DNA of 64,000 nucleotides, taken from positions 23,715,036 to 23,779,035 of the forward strand of contig OY811971.1 in assembly GCA_963681505.1 (NCBI GenBank). The letters run 5' to 3'. The position numbers were made by a program, and so were the translations under genes. The notes beneath the pieces were generated by a model that saw nothing but the letters and a program-made list of their open reading frames with translations, did no database searches and was not told the DNA's origin. Below, piece after piece: positions 1 to 12,610 of the stretch. The stretch is from Eunapius fragilis. Lineage: Eukaryota > Porifera > Demospongiae > Spongillida > Spongillidae. The stretch's first letter is position 1. Each line of letters opens with the position of its first letter.

Positions 1-440
1 ACACCAGTTTAGATTCAGATTTTGTGGGCCCCCAGAATAAGAGATCATGCAGTTCTATTATTTTTAGAGATATTTAAAAAAATTTACCTAGTATAGATTT
101 CGGCCATTTGAATTTTAAATTGTTTTGGGTCACAATGAGTAGGATACAATTAGCGCCATCTTATTAAGTGTTTTTAATGTAGCTTCCATGGATACAGATA
201 CATGGCTAAATGCAAATTAATTAATTAACTGGAACGTTGGCTTATTGAATAGGTTATTTGTCTAGTGCAAATGATGTCATGAGACCTGTTCAGCGCTGGC
301 TGTACCAAGGACTACAACATTAGTCGTTGACTGTACCATGTGAGAGTGTACGTGTATTCATCCACTTCTTGTGCGCGCGCGAGATCTGGAGTTCGTGCGT
401 GTGTTTGTATGTGTGATTGCGTGTGTCTACATGTAGGCCT
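1..440. other. Intergenic, no gene seen
   Basis: AT-rich sequence with no open frame of coding character, no splice-linked exons and no recognisable repeat. It leads into GT-rich microsatellite DNA. Confidence 0.5.
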
Positions 441-595
441 ATGTGTGTGAGTGCGTGTGCGTGTGTGTGTGTGTGCGCGCGCGCTCACACACATACACGC
501 ACACGACTCAAACTATGCATGCAGAGGGGAAAAAGAGGAAGGATTCATAGCCATTCGCACAACGCCCGTGAGCGCGCGCGTTCGTGTGATTGTAA

Positions 596-648
<53 letters not shown>

Positions 649-676
649 GTGTGTGTGTGTGCGCGCGCGCGCGTGT
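441..676. repeat. (GT)n microsatellite cluster
   Basis: Two GT/GC-rich blocks (about 450-485 and 600-676) flank about 100 bp of mixed sequence. The second is a nearly pure GT run ending in alternating GC. Cys/Val-rich open frames across it come from the dinucleotide and are not genes. Alternating purine-pyrimidine of this length can adopt Z-DNA; no function is implied. Confidence 0.9.
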
Positions 677-779
677 ATGAATCTATGTATTTATGTATGT
701 ATATGTGTATGTATCGACGATCTATTTACATCAGTAGCCTATGTCTGAGTACGTATATGTATTTGTTTAGGTACTAAAC

Positions 780-2094
780 TTGGTTTAATGTCTGGTAAAT
801 GGGATCGGAGCCTATATGTCTGGAAAATCTCTGAGGACACTCTCACCTCTATTGAGACCAAATGTGTCTAATAAGGGAGCCTATAGGTCTAGCAAAGCAT
901 AACCCTCACCTCTGTTCAAACCATCACACCTTTTACCCCCTCAATGACACTGCTAAACTGATATGGTTCCAGGTCCATGCATATATAAACAGTGGTGGTT
1001 GGTGGGCATCACTCAGTCTTACATTCAGCTACATGTAAAGCACTGCTGCCTGAATCGCTTACCCACCCATCACTCCACCTGTGCATTGATTGTACTTGTA
1101 CACATGTTTGCTGTGTTAACTATCAATGGTGGGCGGCACCCTTCGGGCTTCTACACCCTGACCTAACCACTTAACCTTGACCAGCGTCATGGTGGCACTG
1201 GCCGACCCAATGGTAACCAGCGTTACCCATTGGTCCCAGTTAGGCTCAGCGGTGGGGGGTCAGCACCCCTTGGCAGACCCGACTGGCTGGCTGCTGCCTG
1301 CCCCCTTTATGGGCACACAACATACTTATCAGTCAAACTCGCAAAGGGGGACAGGGCAACTCACAGTTTGCATGTGCAGGTACAACTGTCAGCATACGAG
1401 AGCATTTAGACAGCATTAAGTATGTGCTTGTGTATAAAATTTTGATTTCAAATTGAACTCATGGGATATAAAGCCGTCCCATATGTGTAGATAACATCTG
1501 AATGGAGAGAAAATGCATCCAACGAAAGTGGGAGAATACAGTTTAAGGTGATAAATAAATTTAACTCCTTCAACAATTCAGGAGCCCTTTGCTGCTGGCA
1601 GGTGAATGCCACGAATTCAATAGTGAAAAACTAAATGTTCGTTAAAAACCAGAACACTATAAGGTGCGTGCATGTGTGTGTGTATCTGTGTGTATGTGTT
1701 GTGTGTGTGTATGTGTTGTGTGTGTATGTGTGTGTGGGAGGGGGGAGGGATAAATAGGCCTGAAGTTATTGTGTCTAAATTCATATCCAATCTAATAGGT
1801 TTCTATTCATCATTTTATAGGCATGCCCTGATACAAAAATTTTTGGGGGCTCATTTTACAGTCCATGTATACATATATGCCATTTTCCGTGAAAGTGAAG
1901 AGCGATTTACATGCATGCCTACATGTAGATCATGTAGATATAATTCTAACTTGTATATGGTTAACTATAATCTATTTGGAACGCCCTCTCTTTTTTGATG
2001 AATGCTGCATGAATATTAACTGTAGGCCTGCCAGCCTCTTTTAACCTATTGCTGTATAGGATGGATGGCATATATTTATGTGTGATGCTCTGTT
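780..2094. other. Intergenic, no gene seen
   Basis: No convincing coding exon. Around 790-930 a phrase of about 60 bp is loosely repeated. A short GT-rich tract lies at 1672-1735. The remainder is unremarkable. Confidence 0.5.
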
Positions 2095-2117
2095 CATCCT
2101 CCTCCCCTCTTCACACA

Positions 2118-2174
<57 letters not shown>

Positions 2175-2287
2175 AACCCCCCTCCCCCCTCCCAAGCTCT
2201 TTTGATGCCCAGACATGGAGGTTGACCTGGTAAACTGTAGGTAGATTGATTGAGATAAGCAGTACCTGGTTAGCTGTTATATGCCAA

Positions 2288-2361
<74 letters not shown>

Positions 2362-3313
2362 GTACTGATTATTTGACCTGTCTGGTATGCAAGCTTGTGT
2401 TGAACTGTGTACACTGTGGGTAGATTGATCTAGATAGCTTTGCCCCTATAAGCTATTCCTTATGCCATATCCAATAAGCTTGAAAATTGAACCCACACTG
2501 ACTTTGTGATTTAACAGGCACACACATGCACACACGCATGTGCACACACACACAGGTACTGTTTTTTAACAAGCTCTTTGATGCCCATACATGGGGTTGA
2601 TCTGTGTACACTGTGGGTAGATTGATCTAGATAGCAGTGCCTGGCTTTTCCTGGGCAGCCATATCCAGTACGCTTGCAAATAGAACCCACACTGACTTTG
2701 TGATTTAACACGCACATGCACACACGCATGTGCACACACACACAGGTACTGTTATTTTACAAGCTCTTTTGATGCCCATACATGGGGTTGACCTGTTTAC
2801 AGATTGATCCAGATAGCAGTGCCTGGTTAGCTTTTCCCAGCCATATACGGTACCCTTGCAAATTGAACCTGCACTGACTTTGTGATTTATCAAGCACACA
2901 CATGCACACACGCATGTGCACACACACACACACATACACACACAGGTACTGTTATTTAACAAGTTCCATACATGGGGTTGACCTGTTTACACTGTGGGTA
3001 GATTGATCTAGATAGCAGTGCCTGGTTAGCTTTTCTTAGGCATATCCAGTAAGCTTGCAAATAGAACCCACACTGACTTTAACATGCACACACACGCGCG
3101 CGCGCGCGCACACACACACATACACAGACACACACACTCAAACACAGGTACTTTTATTTAACAAGCTCATTTGATGCCCATACATGGAGGTTGACCTGTG
3201 TACACTGTGGGTAGATTGATCTAGATAGCAGTGCCTGGTTAGCCATATCCAGTACATGTAAGCTTGCAAATAGAACCCACACTGGCTTTGTGATTTAACA
3301 CGCACACACACAT

Positions 3314-3389
<76 letters not shown>

Positions 3390-3600
3390 ACTTATTTTGA
3401 CCTGTTGGGTATCATACAAGCTTTTGATACCCATGTATGGAGGTTCCTAGCTGTTGTAGCCAAATCCAGTATGCTTGCAAGTTTAACCCACACTGACACT
3501 GTGTTGTTACATGCACATACAACACACACACACACAAACACACACATACACACTCGCACGCGCACACACACGCACACACACACACACACATACACACTTG
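2095..3600. repeat. Tandem array of about 200-bp units, each with a (CA)n core
   Basis: About seven diverged units follow each other. Each has a CA tract, then GGTACTGTTATTTAACAAG-like sequence, a TTTGATGCCCATACATGG block, a GTGGGTAGATTGATCTAGAT block and an AACCCACACTGACTTTG block before the next CA tract. CA length varies from about 15 to over 70 bp between units. The CA core travels with the unit, so the microsatellites here share one origin. Open frames across the array are artefacts. Confidence 0.85.
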
Positions 3601-4177
3601 CACGCAGGGCATTTCTGATATAAATTCTACACAGAGGATTTGATGGGGTTAACCTTTAGTTCCTGCATCTATGGAATTGGTAGTAGGCAGCAGTGTGTTA
3701 TATCATCTGCTATATGATTGTACAGGATTAATTGGTTTTTATTTGTTTCTTAGATGTTGGTTTTGGTCTTACCTCTTCCACCATAACATCCACCAAGCTA
3801 CGAATGGTACATTGCGTTGGTACACCATCAACTGTTTGGTTCACTGGTCTCTTTTAAATAGGATGAAATGAAATCCATTTCAAGAAGATGGCAATCCTTT
3901 CCTGACACTACTCTAACTGGATGATAATGACATGATGCTATGCAGTAGTCGTCGTTGATTATTACTTGTGGACTTTTGTGTATCAGTTGGTGCATTTGGA
4001 AGTGAAATGAGTATAAAATGTTTGATATCTACATCTATCCCTATTTCTGATGTGGGGCAGTGCACTGTATACAGTTGATAAACAATTGAGGGAGTAGAGT
4101 AGGGCTTTGTATTCGAGGAGCAAATGTTACGTGCATGCACATAGTTGTTTGCGGAGACATAGCATACCCCACCATCA
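3601..4177. other. Intergenic, no gene seen
   Basis: Mixed-composition sequence without repeats or convincing coding exons on either strand. Confidence 0.45.
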
Positions 4178-4975
4178 ATGGCGTATCCAGGATTTCAGCG
4201 AAGGGGGTGCTTCAGGTCAGACTCAATATGGAAAGGGGGGGGGAGGCTTTAACCCTCCAGATTTTTGCACTTCAGGTATTAAAATTTCTGAAGTCGTTAT
4301 AATCCATTGTAAAGCGCTCGCTATTCAATAGATCATAGAGTTGCCCTTTCATGTAAGGTACCTCCCCCTCTTCTGCTAAGCAACTCCCCCTCCCCCCGCC
4401 TTTCGTATTGTGCCTGAAGTGTACACCTCCCCCCACCCTCACTGTCGTATCGCCGGACTAAACCCCCAACCATAATTAGCCCCCCCCCCCCCCCCCCCCC
4501 CCCCACCCCCCGCTTGTCGTCTCGCGGGTCTAAATCCCCAACCATAATTAGCCCCCTTCCCCCCCACCCTTAAAACTTGTCTACGCCCTTGGGGGGTGGG
4601 GGCAGAGATTATCTCTGGTGGGGGGGGGAGTGCCAGAGATATATTATCTCTGGGAGTGCTGTCCGCTTCAGGTCCGATACAAAAAGTGGGGGCCCTTTGT
4701 TATCGTTAATAATTAACGGTTACAGGTCGAAGCTAACGTATCCCAGAGAGCTGGGTGCTCCGGGTGCTTCACCCTCCTCGGCCAAAATTGTAACCGGTAA
4801 TAACGATAACGTATTTAAATAGAGTAGGCCCTATGCCAAACAATTAAAGGGCCCTCACTTTTCGTATTGGGTCTGAAGCGGACAGCAACTCCCCCCCACC
4901 CCCCAATTATCGTATCTGGCCTGACCTGAATCACCCCCCCCCCCCCCCCCCCTCGCTGACGCCGGCTACTGCCGT
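4178..4975. mobile_element. C/G-rich foldback element (non-autonomous)
   Basis: The left arm contains CAGCGAAGGGGGTGCTTCAG then GTCAG. The right arm, read in reverse complement, contains GTCAGCGAGGGGGG then TGATTCAGGTCAGG. The arms are therefore inverted and imperfect. The interior holds a duplicated phrase ending CCAACCATAATTAGCCCCC (near 4470 and 4540) and several C or G runs. No coding capacity is seen. Family unknown; a foldback or MITE-like element is the simplest reading. Confidence 0.55.
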
Positions 4976-5396
4976 AGTGTGCAGGTATTAGTGTCGTGAT
5001 CCATTTGAGATAATAAAGTGATGTCTTACTTTGCGCTTGCCTACCAGGGTTAGTATTTCAATATTCCACTAAACATCGAAAGTCAGCCGGTCATCAGTCT
5101 GATCGCTCGAGGTTATTTATATTATTGGTGAGAGGATTATAATTGCACATTAACATTGTTAATTCGTTTAATAGTTAGTTAATCGACCCCCCCCCCCCCC
5201 CCCCCCCCCCCAAAAAAAAATTACGTCAACTACGTAGTAATTAAAAAACATATCTTGATTTTAACTTCATAATCCATAAAAATCTGAAACTCAAATTTTT
5301 ATAGTGGAAAGAAAAAAAATTCCGCTATATGCTAAAATGTTATAGAATTCAATTTGGAATTTTTTTATGAATGTCCTCCAATGTATGGGGCATTTC
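4976..5396. other. Intergenic, with a 25-bp poly-C run
   Basis: No gene seen. A poly-C run followed by poly-A lies at about 5187-5220. The rest is AT-rich. Confidence 0.5.
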
Positions 5397-5942
5397 TGGA
5401 TATGCATGCATGTGTTGAATTAAGCTAGACGATCCTTTTCAAGTAAACATGCAGCTATAGGCTGTATGCCTATAACCTCCGAACAACTAGGCGTACCAAA
5501 TTCCGGCCCTCGCGAGACATTAGTTATTTCTTGGTTGCAAGCAACCTGACAGCACATCACGTGCCACCCCGGCTAGCTCAGTGCACGCATATAAAACGGT
5601 ACGCTGCCCGGGTGATAGTTTTTTGTTTGTTTCTTCTCATTCCGAAGGTGCTCGTTTGTATATCCGCACCCTTTTTTTATTAATGTGATTGAGCAAGTTT
5701 GATAGATTATAGGCATTGCGTGGAACCACCATAGGGTGGTCGTAGAAGGCATGCATGCATGTGTTTTGTACAAATACTACCATCGGGCGATTTTGACGAA
5801 TAACAATATTATACCATTTGTCGAATCATATGTTCGAGTAACGCTAAACCAGGTATTTGGACCCGGATATTGTTATCAGTACTTATACCATCACCCAATT
5901 GTTATACGTACGAACTAAACTCATAACTGTACTGTGTTCGCC
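5397..5942. repeat. Dispersed repeat, copy A, with promoter-like core
   Basis: The segment is strongly similar to 12185-12610. Shared landmarks are GTGTTGAATTAAG, CTAGGCGTACCAAATTC, TTATTTCTTGGTTGC, CACGTGCCACCCCGGCTAG, GGAACCACCATAGGGTG and GTATTTGGACCCGG. Copy A has about 100 bp (near 5745-5855) that copy B lacks. A TATAAAA box at about 5590 follows an E-box and a CACCC motif. It could be a SINE/MITE or a solo terminal repeat; no ends or target duplications could be fixed. Confidence 0.7.
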
Positions 5943-6017
5943 GCGACCTCCGGTCCCGCCATTTGCTTGGTATACAGTGCTATGAAGGCTAGTGTACTGG
6001 TTGATCTATCTGACAAC

Positions 6018-6060
6018 ATGATGTGCCACCCTGGCCAGCTCAGTGCACGCGTATATAACT
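6018..6060 (+). promoter_or_regulatory. Third copy of the E-box/CACCC/TATA module
   Basis: GTGCCACCCTGGCCAGCTCA then GTGCACGCGTATATAA closely matches the cores at about 5560-5597 and 12340-12376. Only this core is repeated, not the flanks. It resembles a polymerase II core promoter; TAGCTCAGTG in the other copies also loosely resembles a tRNA A box. No transcript can be assigned. Confidence 0.35.
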
Positions 6061-7250
6061 ATGGGGCGGGATTCGTGCCAACTATATACACACACTAGTA
6101 CTACATGGTTAAATCGATTATGTGTACCGCATTGGGTGTATACCACCATTCATTAGCTATACCCATCATTTCTTATACTGCACACCTCAGCGCATCCTCC
6201 ACATTGGGTGTATATGCCTCCGCATTGGATATAATACCTCCAATTTGGGTGTATACCTCGGATCCAGGGGTGGAGGCGTGGCGCGGGGCACGAGCTCTCC
6301 CCCTCCTCTTCAAGAATGTATGCACGACATCAGCGCTATAACAATTGCCAAGCACGTCTCAAGAAATGTTCAAGCTATGCAGAGCTTTCTGGGGCTACCC
6401 GTTACCTGGTGCGGGATGCTATACAACATCCTTGGAGACCCCGCCGCTGGGTATGTACATTTCGCGTTCGGTGCCCCGTACCCAGACACCCACACCATCT
6501 CGAGTGTCTCGACTTCCGTGTTGTTTCAGATAATTGCTTAATTGCGTCACGCTGCATGTAACCGCTATGGAAAGTTACATGTGCGCGCGTTACATTTGGA
6601 ACGTAGGGAAAGAAAGCTGTATACAACCCCGCATTTGCATAGCTATATTGGTCTGGGGATATATATATATATATATTTTGCATGACATTAGTACTGCTCC
6701 CCATAATACTTCTCCTTTATATCTACCAAAGGTTGCCCCGCCCCCTCTCCCCTCTACCTAGGGACATACATACCCTACATACCTCATTGCATCCTCGGGA
6801 TTCACTATGTACCTTCCCATTGAGTGGGCTAATGTGTTCCATATACTGAACTGGTCTGCTGCATGTACCGGCTGGACTGATGTGTTTTGCGCACTGGGCT
6901 GATGTAATGCATGTACTGGACTAGTACTGGTGTATTGTATGTATTGGATGTATTGGACTGGTGTGTTGTGCGTGCTGGACTGATGTGAAGTATATGCGTG
7001 TATACTGGTGATGTGTTTTACGCACTGGGCTGATGTGATGCATGTACTGGCGCGTTGAATGCACTGCATGGTGTTGTACATTGTATGTACTGGACTGATG
7101 TGTTGCGTGTACTGGACTGATGTGTTGCCAACGGCATCAGAATATTAGTGGAGGCTATGAGGCAGGAAGGTGTAGTGGAAGCCACGGGATATGAGCATAT
7201 ACCTACATGATGTACTATGGCCCACTGCATACTCATGTCATACTCATGTC
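6061..7250. repeat. Intergenic with degenerate short tandem repeats
   Basis: CATTGGGTGTATA-like phrases recur four times between 6130 and 6260. A degenerate array of about 25 bp period (TACTGGACTGATGTGTTG) occupies about 6850-7135. No host exon could be supported. Confidence 0.55.
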
Positions 7251-7330
7251 CCAATGATGCGATTTAAATGTTCCTTGATGCCTTTTACAGCTGTAAAAGG
7301 CATCAAGGAACATTTAAATCGCATCGTTGG
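7251..7330. repeat. 80-bp near-perfect palindrome without spacer
   Basis: The two 40-bp halves meet at CCTTTTACAG/CTGTAAAAGG (centre 7290/7291). They are exact complements apart from one mismatch five bases from each end. No flanking direct repeat is visible. It could extrude as a cruciform, be a miniature foldback element, or be an inverted-duplication scar. Confidence 0.9.
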
Positions 7331-7564
7331 AACTGTCACGCTATATGCATATGCAACATTTGAACCGTTTCAACACAGTAAGTGGCTGAGTGTCAATGTC
7401 AGTATTCGGCAAGGCTTCCAAAGTTCCAATGGCCTTCCAATAAGGAAGTGACCAGGTGTTAGTGCCTGTATTATACCATCATCATGATGTGGAAGGCTAA
7501 TTAATGGTCGACTGTTGAGACAAGCTTCAGTTTAAGTTAGACAGTTGTCATTTCTGGTACCTTT

Positions 7565-7675
7565 TGTAGAATGCATGATATATTATCCGTGTATTGTATA
7601 TATAGTAATAGATTCGTTTACGTGCTAGCTGCGTGGACCGTCTATACTATTGGCATCCGACTCGTGGATTCCACA
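7565..7675 (+). repeat. 5' LTR of the Gypsy element
   Basis: It shares TATTATCCGTGT, GTGCTAGCTGCGTGGACCG and CTCGTGGATTCCACA with the 3' LTR. It is about 30 bp shorter than the 3' copy. Confidence 0.85.
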
Positions 7676-10600
7676 GTGGCGACGAGGATGGGATACCCAA
7701 ACAAGTGACAAAGTTCTATGACATTTCGTAAAGCGGTATAAGAGGCTGAAATAGTGGAGAGAGCATCCAAGGATGTAGTTGAATTTCATGAGTCGGTACC
7801 CGAAGTCCACAGTTTACCACAACAGGCAGGCAGCTGCTACCGTTGTGATGGCCATGCAGCATGATCCCCAGAATGAATGAGCAGTGCAGGTGTTGCAAAA
7901 AGCGAGGACACATCGAAAGGACATGCAAGGCAAAGAAGCGATCCAGCAGAAACAGCAGCAGCATGCCACCGAAGGCCCCACCTAAAGTAGTGAAGAAAAT
8001 GGAAGGCCCCACCGGAGCTGAAGGGGAGGAGTCTGATGAGGAACCATGACTGAACTGGGGAAGCCTACACATGATGGCACAGTGGCAGGACGGCAAGCCC
8101 ATGTATGTGGAGGTGGTAATTGAAGGCCAGCAAGTGAAGATGGAGTTGGAAACAGGAGCTGCAGTCTCGCTCTTACCATATCGACTGTACCAGGAGAAAT
8201 TGTCACATCTGCCATTGGGGAAAACACAGGTACGACTCAAGACCTACACAGGAGAGCATGTTCTACCTTGGGGTCTGATTAAAGTTGAAGTGAGGAAGGG
8301 GGTAGAGAGTACGAAATTACCATTACTAGTTGTGAACCACCACTGCTAGGATGGAATTGGTTGGCAAAAATTCCCATCGACTGGAGCAATATCAAATCTA
8401 TGACTAACAACAGTATGGGAACACTGATGCAGCAACGCCTAGAGTGCCTATTGGCCAGATATCCTGATATTGCAAGGGATACTATCAGAAAGATGCAGAT
8501 GTAAAGGCCAAACTCACACTCAGGAATGGCATGATCCCTGTCTTCATGAAAGCCAGACCAGTACCATACAGCCTTCGTACAAAGGTGGAGACAGAGCTGG
8601 AATGGCTAGAGCATGAAAACATCATCACTCCTGTGACTTGGAGTGAATGGGCGACTCCTAAGTAGTCGTTCCGAAGGCTGATGGTTCAGTTCAACTTTGT
8701 GGTGATTTCAATGTGACTGTAAATCCAGCTCTGAACATCGACCAGTACCCATTGCCACAAATTGAGGACATCTTGGCAAGGAGGGAACACTGTGTTCAGC
8801 AAAATTGACCTGCAGTCAGCCTATTTACAGATGGAACTTGATGACGACTCAAAGAAGTTGGCCACTATCCACACCCATAAAGGTCTCTACCGATACAACC
8901 GATTGGCCTTTGGCATAGCATCAGCACCAGGTGCTATTTGGTAGCAAGCAATAGAGAGGGTATTCCTAAAACACAATGCCTCCTGGATGACATCATTGTA
9001 GCCTGTGCGGAGGAAGAGGAACACCTAAAACTCTTGGAACAGGTCCTGGAACAACTCAACCGATACCATCTCACTATCAACAAAGGAAAGTGCGCATTCT
9101 TTCAGAAGGAGTTGACATATTGTGGGTACCGTGTGGATGGGGAAGGATTACACAAGACGGCTGAGAAGGTGCAGAGTGTGATGGAAGCCCCACAACCCAG
9201 CAATGTTACACAACTTCGTGCTTTTCTCGGAATGGTGAACTATTACCATCGGTTCCTACCTAACCTCTCAACCACCTTGGCACCTCTTCACCATTTGCTA
9301 AAGAAGCACATCAAGTGGGCATGGTCACCAGAGTGTGAAGCAGCATTCAACAAAGTGAAACAGCTGATGGCATCAGATACAGTGCTGACCCATTTTAACC
9401 CAGGTCTACGGAGAGTCCTATCCTGTGATGCCAGCCCATATGGATTAGGGGCAGTATGGTCACACACCATGCCAGATGGGGGGGAATGGCCTGTGGCATA
9501 CGTGTCAAGGACCCTGACATCGGCGGAATGCAACCATGCCCAAATCGACAAGGAGGCATTGGCTATTACATGAGGAGTGAAGAAATTCCACCAGTATTTG
9601 TATGGGTTGCCTTTCACACTGATCACAGACCATCAGCCATTAATGGCACTCTTCAGCCCTGATAGGAGTATCTCAGCGATGGCAGCTTCACGCCTGCAGA
9701 GACAGGCACTTTTCCTGTCGGCATGCACCTATTCCATCAGGTATCGGAGTACCAATCAGCACGCCTATGCAGATGCCCTGTGCAGACTGCCAAGTGGACA
9801 ACAGGACCAAACACTAGGTGATGGTGATGAGGATATCACTACATACCTGGTACAGCAGATAGAGCTGCTACCAGTAACCGCACTCTCCCTAAAGGCAGAG
9901 ACCACGAAAGACCCAGAGCTCTCCAAGATAGTGACCTTGGCTCAGTCGGGGTAGCCACGCACTGTCAGTGAGAATCTCCAGCCATTCTTCGTGAGACGTG
10001 ACGAGCTAACCATCGAACAAGGATGCCTGATGTGGGGGGCCCCGAGCAGTCATTCTACATAAGTACAGACAGAAGGTACTCAATGAGCTCCATGGAGGTC
10101 ACATGGGAGTTCTGAAGATGAAGGCTCTTGCTCATGTACATGTGTGGTGGTCTAACATCGACCGGGACATTGAGGGTGCAAGTCAAAGCTGCACAGGATG
10201 CCAACTGATGATACAGGACCTGAAGTTGACCCTGTACACCCGTGGGAGTACCCAGAGGGGCCCTTGACTTTGCTGGACCGTTTGAGGGGAAAACCTTCCT
10301 GGTGGTGGTGGATGCCTTCACCAAGTGGCCAGATAGAGCCATAATGACAAGCACTATAACAGAAGCAACTGTGAGTGAATTGTGTTACATATTTGCTAGA
10401 TGGAGAATACCACAGCAAATTGTCACAGACAATGGTCCACAGTTCGTGTCTGAGATGTTTCAGAGATTTAAAAGCTCTAACAATATTAAACACATTAAGT
10501 CCAGCCCTTACCACCCAGCTACGAATGGCCTTGCTTGAGAGATTTGTTCAAACTCTGAAACAAGCACTACGAGTGTCTAAGAAGGACAACAGATCCCTCC

Positions 10601-11284
10601 AACAGACTTGCCAGTTTCTTAATGAACTACAGGAATGCTAGGCATTCGACAACGGAGACAGCCCCGGCTTACCTGATGATGGCAGAGAGCTACGCTGCCG
10701 GCTGCACCTGTTGAAACCGGACCTGAGGGGCGCAGTCTCAAAGGCCATGACCCAGCAGGTGATGACAAGACCTGCGGCAGTCGAGCGAAACTTTGAAGAG
10801 GGAGAAACGGTGATGGTTCGGGACTACCGACCTGGACATACATGATGGCAGCCTGCTACCATAACCAAGAAGATGGAGGTGAAGTCCTACCAGGTGGATT
10901 TGGGAAATGGGGGAGTGTGTAAACAACATGCAGACCAAATAGGCCAAATGATGAAAGACGGGTAACTGAGAAACCCAAGGAGATTTGCTACCCACCACCA
11001 CTGCTGAACCTGTCGCCCAAGATATACCTGATCATGCCCTGCAACCATTGGGTGATATGTTACCACCACATGCCAAAGAACCTGAAGCTCAAGGGATAAA
11101 CGGGCAGAAAGATGTTTCCCAAGACGAGCCCATGCAAAACCCTGCAACCACTCATTGGAGAGGAGACGCCTCTACCTAGTGCTAGCACACAGCTGCTGAT
11201 ACCCCACACCTTCACCAGGAGTGGAAGAGCAGTCCGGAAGCCTGCCCGGTACACCGACGGAGGGATCTGAATGGAAGGGAGGAG

Positions 11285-11425
11285 TGTGAAGTACAAACGG
11301 AATTATAGGATATATTATCCGTGTACCGTATATATATAGTAGTTGATTATTATTCGTTTACACTGTGTGCGTGCTAGCTGCGTGGACCGTCTATACCTAT
11401 TGGCATCCGGCTCGTGGATTCCACA
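11285..11425 (+). repeat. 3' LTR of the Gypsy element
   Basis: It directly follows a purine-rich tract (GGAAGGGAGGAG), as expected for plus-strand priming. It ends in the same CTCGTGGATTCCACA as the 5' copy. Confidence 0.85.
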
Positions 11426-11430
11426 CCTTT

Positions 11431-12184
11431 GTCAAGGAATAGTCAAGCATTTCTGGAGGCATTGGTCAAACGAATGTCTGCATATTCTTCAACGGTCTTC
11501 AAAACTCATAATTAAATTGTCCTGCTTGGTACAGCGCTACGCTGGCTAGTGTATTGTCACCATGCACTAGCTGCTGTCAACCTATATCTCCAATTTGAAA
11601 CAAAGCTAGAACGCTAACGACGTTTCCTCACTCAAACTGCAGTCATCGAATCCGCTTCGTAGCAGACGAATGGTTTGGGTCGACATTACAAAATTGTAGC
11701 CGCCTGGGGAAATGAAGACACTAATGGGGGTATGGGGGCGGCTGACGTCCTACTTAGACTCGATGGAGTCAGCCGGATCAAATTAATCTGCCACTGCACA
11801 ATGAGTACGGTATACCAAGAGTGACAAAGACATGGGGGGAAAATTTATACTCATTCCATAACTACATTATGCCCGCTCTTTTTTCTATTCCTGCGGTGCG
11901 TTATGCATGATTCAAGAACGCAAATCAGCAAAGCTGTACAGCCGATACCATTTTAAAATGCCCCCAAAAATATGGATGCTTACGTCATTTGGTCTGGGTA
12001 CGAGATTACCACAAGTACTTACGATCGCAATGAAGCCAAGCGCACTTGTATCGTTGTGGACCTTCGCACTACTTCAGGGCAGCCATCTGGGCAAGCTGTG
12101 CCAAAGTGAGTACTATAAAAGACTCGATTACCCTATGTTGCCGCGTGTACTGTCCGTCTTAAGCCAAGTCGTTTAATACACTTT
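11431..12184. other. Intergenic, no gene seen
   Basis: No host exon supported. The string TTGGTCTGGGTACGAG (about 11989) also occurs at about 32140 and resembles a terminus of widespread small transposons. Confidence 0.45.
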
Positions 12185-12610
12185 CGTATATGCATGCGCG
12201 TGTTGAATTAAGACGATCATTTTCAAGTAAACAGCTCTATACGCCTAACCTCCTCACAACTAGGTGTACCAAATTCCTGCCCTCGAGACATTATAGTTAT
12301 TTCTTGGTTGCGAGCTGCAAGCAACCTGACAACATCACGTGCCACCCCGGCTAGTTCAGTGCACGCATATATACGAGGCCCGGATGGTAGTAAGTTTTTT
12401 TTCTCATTCCAAAGGCTTCTTTGTATACCGACCTTTTTTTTAATTTTAAAATGAGATTGAGCAATTTTGATAGATTATTGGCATTGCGTGGAACCACCAT
12501 AGGGTGATCGTAGGGTACCATTTTATTTGGTATTTGGACCCGGGTATTGTTATCAGTACTTATACCATATCACCCGATTGTACGAAACTCATAATTGTAC
12601 CGTGTTCGCT
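12185..12610. repeat. Dispersed repeat, copy B, with promoter-like core
   Basis: Diverged copy of 5397-5942 in the same orientation. The E-box/CACCC/TATA core is at about 12340-12376. It lacks the roughly 100-bp middle part of copy A. Confidence 0.7.

Larger units (their letters stand above)
7565..11425 (+). mobile_element. Ty3/Gypsy LTR retrotransposon (broken fossil)
   Basis: The element is bounded by two LTRs that begin TGT and end ACA and by a 5-bp direct repeat CCTTT on each side (7560-7564 and 11426-11430). In order it holds a short gag-like region with one CCHC zinc knuckle (about 7880-7935), an aspartic-protease region (about 8070-8350), reverse transcriptase (about 8550-9270), RNase H (about 9350-9800) and integrase (about 10050-10900). 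A purine-rich tract precedes the 3' LTR. The order protease-RT-RNaseH-integrase is that of Ty3/Gypsy. It is broken, with several breaks; LTR differences, including length, suggest it is not recent. Confidence 0.93.

Noticed and set aside
417-777. Cys/Val-rich open frames over GT repeats
   Set aside because: Dinucleotide repeat translation.
1672-1998. Forward open frame after a GT tract
   Set aside because: Starts within a microsatellite, shows no domain and has no splice partner.
5560-5600. tRNA gene or tRNA-derived SINE head (TAGCTCAGTG A-box-like)
   Set aside because: No cloverleaf can be drawn and no B box lies at a suitable distance; the neighbouring TATA box argues for another kind of element.
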